NCBI GenBank assembly: GCA_965242795.1
Contig: OZ251505.1
Coordinates: 3,782,001 to 3,846,000, forward strand
Reading direction: 5' to 3'
DNA length: 64,000 bases
Source: Bin18 sp965242795
Lineage (GTDB): Bacteria > Desulfobacterota > Binatia > Bin18
In this document: in pieces, positions 58,217 through 64,000 of the stretch
Layout of the letters: every line of letters starts with the position of its first letter
How positions within the stretch are numbered: position 1 is the first letter of the stretch
Program-made: the position numbers and the translations under genes
Notes under the pieces: generated by a model
The model's database searches: none
What the model was told of the DNA's origin: nothing
What the model saw: only the letters and a program-made list of their open reading frames with translations

Positions 58217-59361
58217 GCCGCGGGGGGCCAGCCGGGCAGCAGGACGGCTTCCGCGGCGCGCACACCGCTGCCGAGTTCCACCGGCACGTCGAACCGGTGC
58301 AGCGCCATTTCCAGGCTACCGACCGCGGTAATCACGTCGAACGGCCCGGCGTAGCCGATATGGGCGATGCGGACGATCTTGCCGGTCAGGTGATCCTGCC
58401 CGCCCGCGATATCGACCCCCATCCGGTCGCGCATATAGGTCAGCAGGCGCACGCCGTCGACCCGGTCCGGCAGCCAGACTCCGGTTGCCGCGGGGCTGGG
58501 ATGGTCGGCCGCCAGCAACCGCAAACCCATCGCCTCGACCGCGACGCGGGTGGCCTGCATCAGCAACGCGTGGCGCGCGCATATCCCTTCGAGCCCCTCG
58601 CGCCGGAGCATGCGCAGGACTTCGTGCAGGCCGGTCAGCAGCGAGACGGCCGGCGTGTAGGCGGTCGTGTGTTTGGCGTGGGCCTTCCGCTCCTTCTGCA
58701 GGTCGAAGTAGAAGCGCGGCAGCCGCGCGGTCTGCGTGGCCCGCCACGCCTTTTCGCTGAGGGCGATGAACGCGAGCCCGGGTGGCAGCATCAGTGCCTT
58801 TTGCGAGCCGGTGATCAGCACGTCGATGCCCCATTCGTCCATGCGCACGTCGGTGGCGCCGACCGCGGTGATGCCGTCCACGACGAGCAGGGCGTCCGAT
58901 GCACGGGTGAACGTGGCGATCTCCCGGACCGGGTGCAGCACGGTCGTCGAGGTCTCGCTCGCCTGCATCAAGACGGCCTTGGTGTCACGGCGCAGGGCGT
59001 CGGCCACGGCGGCCGCGGAGACGGCTTCCCCCCATGCGACCTTGATCTCGTGGGCGTCGAGGCCGGTCGCGGCACAGATGTTCAGCCAACGTTCGCCGAA
59101 TTTCCCGCCGTTGACGACCACGACCCGGTCGCCGGGCGAACACAGATTGGCGACAGCGGCTTCCATCGCCCCGGAACCGGAAGCGGACAGGGTCAGCACG
59201 GGTTGGCCGGTCTGGAACAGCCAACCCAGCCCTTCCTGGACTTCGCGAAAGAGCTGGCTGAATTCGGGCGTGCGGTGGTGGATCAACGGCTGCGACATGC
59301 GCAACGCCACCTCGGGCGGCACCTGCGTCGGCCCGGGAGTCAGCAAATAGCGTTTGAGCAT
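58213..59361 (-). CDS. Class V aminotransferase, serine-pyruvate/phosphoserine type
   Basis: The 382-residue protein is a PLP enzyme of the alanine-glyoxylate/serine-pyruvate group: YLLTPGPTQVPPEVALRMSQ, LSASGSGAMEAAVANLC, VDGITAVGATDVRMDEWGID with the cofactor Asp, and DVLITGSQKALMLPPGLAF with the Schiff-base Lys. Coupled overlap with serA makes a role as phosphoserine aminotransferase likely, as shown for such pairs in methanogens and some bacteria, though the sequence alone does not prove it. The start is set at ATG 59361 from homology; the longer open frame reaches into the dcw promoter and is not expected to be used. Confidence 0.88.
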   Translation of the reverse strand: MLKRYLLTPGPTQVPPEVALRMSQPLIHHRTPEFSQLFREVQEGLGWLFQTGQPVLTLSASGSGAMEAAVANLCSPGDRVVVVNGGKFGERWLNICAATGLDAHEIKVAWGEAVSAAAVADALRRDTKAVLMQASETSTTVLHPVREIATFTRASDALLVVDGITAVGATDVRMDEWGIDVLITGSQKALMLPPGLAFIALSEKAWRATQTARLPRFYFDLQKERKAHAKHTTAYTPAVSLLTGLHEVLRMLRREGLEGICARHALLMQATRVAVEAMGLRLLAADHPSPAATGVWLPDRVDGVRLLTYMRDRMGVDIAGGQDHLTGKIVRIAHIGYAGPFDVITAVGSLEMALHRFDVPVELGSGVRAAEAVLLPGWPPAA

Positions 59362-59531
59362 GTCGCGTCGCGTCGTGCGGAGTCGGCGAGAGAGGCTCGG
59401 TTCCGTAATCCGGGCGCCCGAGGGGCCGTGCAACGACCTCCGACGTGTACCGAAGCCCGGCTCCCGAGTCAACGGACCGGGGTTGTTCTTCCCTGTTCCG
59501 TCGTAGCGGCGGCGGTGCCGGATATTTCTGC

Positions 59532-59586
59532 TTGACATCGAAGACGAACCGGCCTAGGGTGTGGGCCGAAGTGGGATGAAGTGGAT
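59532..59586 (+). promoter_or_regulatory. dcw-cluster promoter with MraZ boxes
   Basis: TTGACA (59532-59537) and TAGGGT (59555-59560) are 17 bases apart. Directly behind are three repeats with a period of exactly ten bases, GTGGGCCGAA, GTGGGATGAA and GTGGATGTTA (59561-59590), which fit the TGGG-N6 boxes bound by MraZ in other bacteria. MraZ would thus repress its own operon by covering the start site. Confidence 0.75.
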
Positions 59587-59666
59587 GTTAATAGAATGTA
59601 TGTGGGATAGCAGGGGGACGAAAAAGAGGAATCGGGCGGAAGGATTCCGAACCTGGGGGAAGTTCC

Positions 59667-60140
59667 GTGTTCCGCGGCAGCTTTGAACATACGGTCGATG
59701 AAAAAGGGCGCGTCAGCATCCCGTCCAAATTCCGGGAGATTCTGACGGGCCGGAACGACGCGCGGCTCGTCGTGACGAAGTTCATTCTCACGGCCCTGTC
59801 CTCGTTCCGGTGCCTGGACGTCTATCCGTATGCCGAATGGGAGAGCCTGGAGAACGATCTGAGTAAAAAGCCCCGTTTCGACCAGAATTTCCTGCGTCTG
59901 GAGGCATTCTATCTTTCCAACGCTCAGGAATGCGCGGTGGACAAGCAAGGCCGCATTCTGGTGCCGCCCCTGCTGCGGGACTGGGCCAGCCTCGAAAAAG
60001 ACGTGGTGTTCTCCGCGTCGCGGGAGAAATTCCGTCTCTGGAACAAGGGATTCTGGCACCAATACAACGAAGAGTCCGAACAGGAACTCCTCGAAGAGCC
60101 GCGGCGCTTCGCCTATCTGGACCCGGCTGTCGAAGTCTGA
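59667..60140 (+). CDS. mraZ: Transcriptional regulator MraZ
   Basis: The 157-residue protein has two SpoVT/AbrB-like halves: FRGSFEHTVDEKGRVSIPSK with FRE, and NAQECAVDKQGRILVPPLLR. MraZ forms a ring that binds the repeats in front of its own operon. The start GTG 59667 has GGGGGAAG upstream. It heads the division and cell-wall (dcw) cluster, as in most bacteria. rsmH follows after 21 bases. Confidence 0.94.
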   Translation: MFRGSFEHTVDEKGRVSIPSKFREILTGRNDARLVVTKFILTALSSFRCLDVYPYAEWESLENDLSKKPRFDQNFLRLEAFYLSNAQECAVDKQGRILVPPLLRDWASLEKDVVFSASREKFRLWNKGFWHQYNEESEQELLEEPRRFAYLDPAVEV

Positions 60141-60161
60141 AGCCGTCTCCGAGAAACCGTC

Positions 60162-61154
60162 ATGCAAGCCGCCTGCCTCGCTTCAACCTTTCCGCCGGCT
60201 TCGCCTACCGCGGCGCCGGCAACCCACCGCCCGGTCATGTGCGAGGAGGTGGTCACGCTGTTGGCACCCTGTCTCGACGGTGACCTGCTGGACGGCACGG
60301 TCGGCCGTGGTGGACACGCCGCGGCATTGCTCGCAGCCGGGCGGGGACGGTTACTCGGGCTCGACCGCGACCCCGACGCAGTCGCCGCCAGCCGGACCCG
60401 CCTCGCCCCGTTCGCCGTACGGGCACGGGTCGTTCAGGCCGATTTCAGCCGGGCTGCGGACGCTTTGGACCAAGCCGGCTGGTCGGGCGCGGACGGCGTC
60501 CTGCTCGACCTCGGGTTCTCGTCCCCGCAGGTCGAAGACCCGGGCCGCGGTTTCAGTTTTCTGCGCGACGGGCCGTTGGACATGCGGATGAATCCGACGG
60601 GAGGCCGCACCGCGGCCGACATCGTGAACATGGAGTCCGAAACCGAACTCCGGCGCATCTTGCGCGAGTGGGGCGAGGAACGCGCGGCCGGGGCGATTGC
60701 GCGTGCGATCGTCCGCGTGCGGGAAAGCGCGTCGATCACGACGACCGCCCAACTCGCCGGGCTCGTGGAGCGGGTCGTCCGCCGTGCCGGCCGGGGCGCG
60801 CGGGTGCATCCGGCCACGCGCACGTTCCAGGCGCTGCGGATTGCCGTCAACGAGGAATTGGACCGGTTGGCTACCTTTTTAGAGACGGGCTATCGGCTGT
60901 TGCGACCGGGCGGACGCATGCTGATCCTGTCGTACCATTCGCTCGAGGACCGGCTCGTGAAGTCGGCCTTTCGGCGCTGGGCCGCGGATTGTCTGTGTCC
61001 GCCCGGCCTCCAAGTCTGCGCCTGCGGCTGGATGGCGCAGGTACGCCGCGTGACTTCCAAACCGCGCACCCCGAGCGCCGCCGAAGTATTCGACAACCCG
61101 CGTGCCCGCAGCGCGCGGCTCCGCGCGGTCGAGCGGTGTGGAGGGGCGGACTGA
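60162..61154 (+). CDS. rsmH: 16S rRNA (cytosine-1402-N4)-methyltransferase
   Basis: The 330-residue protein matches RsmH (MraW): HRPVMCEEVVTLLAP, the SAM-binding DGTVGRGGHAAALLA, LLGLDRDPDAVAA, GVLLDLGFSSPQVEDPGRGF, LDMRMNP, RTFQALRIAVNEEL and LSYHSLEDRLVKSAFR. It methylates C1402 in the decoding centre. The N-terminal 20 residues before HRPVM are not conserved, so the start could be a little later. The stop overlaps the ftsL start (TGATG). Confidence 0.94.
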   Translation: MQAACLASTFPPASPTAAPATHRPVMCEEVVTLLAPCLDGDLLDGTVGRGGHAAALLAAGRGRLLGLDRDPDAVAASRTRLAPFAVRARVVQADFSRAADALDQAGWSGADGVLLDLGFSSPQVEDPGRGFSFLRDGPLDMRMNPTGGRTAADIVNMESETELRRILREWGEERAAGAIARAIVRVRESASITTTAQLAGLVERVVRRAGRGARVHPATRTFQALRIAVNEELDRLATFLETGYRLLRPGGRMLILSYHSLEDRLVKSAFRRWAADCLCPPGLQVCACGWMAQVRRVTSKPRTPSAAEVFDNPRARSARLRAVERCGGAD

Positions 61155-61438
61155 TGCCCCGCCTGATCGTCTGGAACCGGCGCGGTGTCGCCGTCGGCCT
61201 CGGGTTGGCGCTGATGTTCGCGCTGGCCGCGGCCCACGTCTGGGTGCGCCTGCGGGTGGTGTCCGTGGGCTATGCGCTGTCGGATACACGCCGGCTCATC
61301 TCTTCGCTGGAAGCGGAACAGGCTGCGCTGCGGGTCGAGTGGCAAGCCGCGACTGCGCCGGGCAACCTGTCCCGACTGGCGGACGAACGGTTGGGGCTTT
61401 CTTTTCCCCGGCCCGAACAGGTCGTGAGCCTGCCGTAG
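61154..61438 (+). CDS. ftsL: Cell division protein FtsL
   Basis: The 94-residue protein has a basic N-terminus, one membrane segment (VAVGLGLALMFALAAAHVWV) and a short periplasmic coiled coil (YALSDTRRLISSLEAEQAAL) ending in ERLGLSFPRPEQVVSLP. This layout and the position between rsmH and ftsI identify FtsL, which forms a complex with FtsB and FtsQ that activates FtsWI. Sequence conservation in the family is low, so the call rests on architecture and position. Confidence 0.85.
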   Translation: MPRLIVWNRRGVAVGLGLALMFALAAAHVWVRLRVVSVGYALSDTRRLISSLEAEQAALRVEWQAATAPGNLSRLADERLGLSFPRPEQVVSLP

Positions 61439-61447
61439 GAGGACGCG

Positions 61448-63364
61448 GTGTCGAACCGGATGCGCATTGCCGCCGGCGTGTTGGGCCTGGGCCTGCTCGT
61501 AGTCTTCGCCCGACTCGTGCATCTCAGCGTCGTGCGGGCGCCCGGCTTGGCCGAACGCGCCGCGGGCCAATACGTGCAGCGGGTGACGGTGACCCCGCGG
61601 CGCGGGCCGATCGTCGATCGCAACGCGCGGCTGCTGGCGCACAGCGTCGAGGCCGAGTCGGTCTACGTGCGGCCGGCGCTGCTCCCGACCGAACGCGCCG
61701 ACGTGGCCCGGCAATTGGCCTCTACGCTGGACGTCTCCCCCCGGCGCGTACACGCCGTCCTGAATTCCCCGGCGCCGTTCGTCTGGCTCAAACGCCGCGT
61801 CTCGCCGGACGTAGCCCAGCGCGTCGAAGCCCTCGCGCTGCCCGGCGTGGACAGCGTCCTGACCCAGCGGCGGGTCTATCCGCACGCCGACTTGGCCGCG
61901 CCGCTGCTGGGCTTCGTGGACGTGGACGCCAACGGTTTGGAGGGCGTAGAGGCGCGCTACGACGATGCCCTGCTCGGCCACGCCGCGCGCAGCCTGGGCG
62001 AACGCGACGCGCGCGGCCGGACGATCTTCGTGCACGGCGGGCCCCGCCAGCCCGAAACGTTGGAAGTGCGGTTGGCGCTCGATGCCCGGCTCCAATATAT
62101 TGCGCGGCACGAGTTGGAACGCGCGGTCCACGACAGCGGCGCGCGGGCCGGGACGGTGGTCGTGCTCGACCCGCGCACGTTCGCGGTGCTGGCCTTGGCC
62201 CAGCTTCCCGCGTTCGACCCGAACCGGCCGGCGGAGTCGGTCGCCGCGGCGCGCCGCAACCGCGGGGTGAGCGACTGCTACGAGCCGGGCTCCACGCTCA
62301 AGGCGCTCGTCGTGGCAGCGGCTCTGGATGCTGGGCAGGTCACCGAGACCGACCGATTCTTTTGTGAAAACGGCGCGTATCGGATAGGCGGGCACACCAT
62401 CCACGACGTGCGCCCGTACGGCGACCTGAGCGTCGAGCGGATAGTGGCGAAGTCGAGCAACATCGGCGCGCTCAAGATCGGCGAACTGGTCGGCGCCGAA
62501 CGCTACCGTGCCTATCTGCAGGCGTTCGGCCTGGGGCAACTCACCGGCATCGATCTGCCCGGCGAGATCGCCGGCATCCTGCCCGAGCGCTGGTCGCGGA
62601 TCAAACTCGCGACCGTCAGTTTCGGACAGGGCGTGGCGGTCACGCCGCTGCAGTTGGCCTGTGCCTACGCCGCGCTGGCGAACGACGGGATGTTGATGCA
62701 GCCGTACGTGGTCAGCGAAGTCGTGAATTCCCGGGGCGAGGTCGTGCGCGCCAACCGGCCTACGCCGCTACGGCAGGTCGTACAGCCGGAGACCGCGCGG
62801 CGTGTGCGCGCCCTGCTGGAGTATGTCGTGCAGCCGGACGGCACGGGCTGGCGCGCCCAAGTGCCCGGTTTCCGCGTCGCCGGTAAGACCGGCACCTCGC
62901 AGAAGATCGACCCGCGCGGCGGGTATTCGGAGACCGGGCGGATCGCGTCGTTCGTCGGGATGGTGCCGGCCGAGCAGCCCCGCCTCGTGATCCTGGTGGT
63001 CGTGGACGAACCGCAGGGCGTGACCGGCGGCGGGGCGATTGCCGCGCCGGTCTTCCGGGAGGTTGCGCGCCGGTCGCTCGCCACGCTGGGTATTCGGCCC
63101 GGCCCCCGCACCGCGCCGCCCGCTGGCTGGATGCAGGCCGCCGCGGCGCCGGCGGAAACGGCCGTTCGGGCCGCGGTGCTCGATGCGGGCAAGACCGAGC
63201 CCACGTTCGTCGGACTCAGCCTGCGCGCCGCCACGCGCATGGCCAAGGCACACGGCGTGCGGCTCGTCGCCAACGGCACGGGCTACGTCACGCGGCAGGC
63301 CGTTCGCACCGATGGGCCGACCGGGGAACCGGTCGTGGAATTGACGCTCGACGCAGGCTGGTGA
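61448..63364 (+). CDS. ftsI: Peptidoglycan D,D-transpeptidase FtsI (PBP3) with PASTA domain
   Basis: The 638-residue class B penicillin-binding protein has one N-terminal membrane segment (RIAAGVLGLGLLVVFARLVH), a pedestal domain (RGPIVDRNARLLAHSVEAES), and a transpeptidase domain with S282-T-L-K285, S336-S-N338 and K480-T-G482. It cross-links septal peptidoglycan. A C-terminal PASTA domain (PTFVGLSLRAATRMAKAHGV), common in former deltaproteobacteria and Gram-positives but absent from E. coli FtsI, closes the protein. TAGGAGGAC precedes the GTG start. Confidence 0.95.
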   Translation: MSNRMRIAAGVLGLGLLVVFARLVHLSVVRAPGLAERAAGQYVQRVTVTPRRGPIVDRNARLLAHSVEAESVYVRPALLPTERADVARQLASTLDVSPRRVHAVLNSPAPFVWLKRRVSPDVAQRVEALALPGVDSVLTQRRVYPHADLAAPLLGFVDVDANGLEGVEARYDDALLGHAARSLGERDARGRTIFVHGGPRQPETLEVRLALDARLQYIARHELERAVHDSGARAGTVVVLDPRTFAVLALAQLPAFDPNRPAESVAAARRNRGVSDCYEPGSTLKALVVAAALDAGQVTETDRFFCENGAYRIGGHTIHDVRPYGDLSVERIVAKSSNIGALKIGELVGAERYRAYLQAFGLGQLTGIDLPGEIAGILPERWSRIKLATVSFGQGVAVTPLQLACAYAALANDGMLMQPYVVSEVVNSRGEVVRANRPTPLRQVVQPETARRVRALLEYVVQPDGTGWRAQVPGFRVAGKTGTSQKIDPRGGYSETGRIASFVGMVPAEQPRLVILVVVDEPQGVTGGGAIAAPVFREVARRSLATLGIRPGPRTAPPAGWMQAAAAPAETAVRAAVLDAGKTEPTFVGLSLRAATRMAKAHGVRLVANGTGYVTRQAVRTDGPTGEPVVELTLDAGW

Positions 63365-63375
63365 GTGCAGCCGTC

Positions 63376-64000
63376 ATGGAACTCCGGCAACTTCTGGCAG
63401 ACATCCCGCCGACCGAACGCGGCGGGCCCGCGATCCTCGGGACCGAGGGGAGTCTGGACGTTCCCATCTCGGCATTGGCGTACGATTCGCGCCGGGTCAC
63501 GCCCGGCGGGATGTTCGTCGCGTTGCCGGGTACCAAGCGGGACGGCTCGGCGTTTCTCGCGGAAGCGGTGGACCGCGGCGCGTGCGCGGTCGTCGTTCCA
63601 CCATCCACGTCGGCCCCGCGCGGGGTGAGTGTGGTGCGGACCGACCGGCCGCGACGACTGCTGGCCGCGCTCGCCGACGTCTTCTACGGCCGGCCGAGTG
63701 AAGATCTGACGCTGGTCGGCGTGACCGGCACGAGCGGCAAGACCACCACCACGTACGTCCTGGAAGCCATCGGAAAAGCCGCAGGCTGGTTGGTCGGCGT
63801 CATCGGAACGGTCAACTACCGCTACGCAGGCCGCGCCTATCCGGCCCCGTTCACCACCCCCGAGGCTGTCGAATTGCAGTCGCTGTTGCGCGATATGCGC
63901 GCGGCCGGCGTGACGCACGCGGTGATGGAGGTGTCGTCCCACGCCCTGGCACAGGAGCGGGTAACCGGCTGCCGCTGGAACGCCGCGGTGTTCACCAATC
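63376..64000 (+). CDS. murE: UDP-N-acetylmuramoyl-tripeptide synthetase, N-terminal part
   Basis: The visible 208 residues show MurE: an N-terminal UDP-binding domain (ISALAYDSRRVTPGGMFVAL), then the ATP-binding VGVTGTSGKTTTTYVLEAIG, IGTVNYRYAG, TTPEAVELQSLLRDM and VMEVSSHALAQERV. It adds the third amino acid, usually diaminopimelate, to the muramyl peptide; the motif that decides between diaminopimelate and lysine is beyond the edge. The start is ATG 63376, or GTG 63361 overlapping the ftsI stop. The gene continues past 64000. Confidence 0.93.
   Translation, partial: MELRQLLADIPPTERGGPAILGTEGSLDVPISALAYDSRRVTPGGMFVALPGTKRDGSAFLAEAVDRGACAVVVPPSTSAPRGVSVVRTDRPRRLLAALADVFYGRPSEDLTLVGVTGTSGKTTTTYVLEAIGKAAGWLVGVIGTVNYRYAGRAYPAPFTTPEAVELQSLLRDMRAAGVTHAVMEVSSHALAQERVTGCRWNAAVFTN

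Overview
The window comes from a GC-rich, Gram-negative bacterium. The outer-membrane set (LolC/E, LolD, BamA, Skp, FabZ, LpxA, LpxI) shows a diderm cell with lipid A. LpxI instead of LpxH and the order lolC-lolD-bamA-skp-fabZ-lpxA-lpxI recall the former Deltaproteobacteria. The many acyl-CoA dehydrogenases, a CaiB-type CoA transferase, an LLM-class oxidoreductase, an amidohydrolase and a fused electron-transfer flavoprotein recall Binatota-like genomes. This placement is inference; no rRNA gene is present.

Layout: 1-0.45 kb, start of a DHH phosphoesterase (minus strand). 1.07-5.8 kb, amidohydrolase, a one-chain EtfB-EtfA protein, holA. 5.8-6.8 kb, a VapC/Phd toxin-antitoxin pair and, behind it, a terminator-ended structured RNA carrying an extended Shine-Dalgarno sequence, a 14-codon reading frame and loops that copy the 3' end of 16S rRNA. 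7-12.2 kb, catabolic and hypothetical genes. 12.4-17 kb, mtnA followed by a small accessory island: a DUF433/DUF5615 toxin-antitoxin pair with a nonsense-mutated toxin, a second copy of the mtnA 3' end, and a helicase-nuclease operon resembling a split type III restriction subunit without a methyltransferase. 17-24.5 kb, housekeeping genes nagZ, panB-panC, smpB-ssrA, proS-pyrF. 24.5-33.4 kb, coiled-coil proteins, an acyl-CoA dehydrogenase pair with a thiamine-diphosphate enzyme, dcd, enoyl-CoA hydratase and small genes. 33.5-34.9 kb, an AT-richer stretch with an orphan gene. 34.9-37.7 kb, LLM oxidoreductase and selB. 38.1-47.3 kb, envelope biogenesis, interrupted by a second VapBC pair. 47.7 kb, tRNA-Ala. 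48.2-52.6 kb, a second acyl-CoA dehydrogenase pair, a lipoprotein and a secreted hydrolase-like protein. 53-55.3 kb, higA with a truncated higB, a histidine phosphatase and a flippase-like membrane protein. 55.3-59.4 kb, purA, serA and an aminotransferase (minus strand). 59.5-64 kb, the start of the division/cell-wall cluster: mraZ, rsmH, ftsL, ftsI, murE.

The genes form several working groups: lipid A and outer-membrane assembly (38-47 kb); peptidoglycan synthesis and division (59.5-64 kb, with nagZ for recycling); trans-translation (smpB with ssrA); pantothenate synthesis; serine synthesis (serA plus aminotransferase); and acyl-CoA oxidation, whose electrons would normally pass to an electron-transfer flavoprotein such as the fused one at 2.9 kb. 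Intergenic spaces are rich in short palindromic repeats of several families, two of which occur as inverted pairs around lolC-lolD-vapBC and around lpxI.
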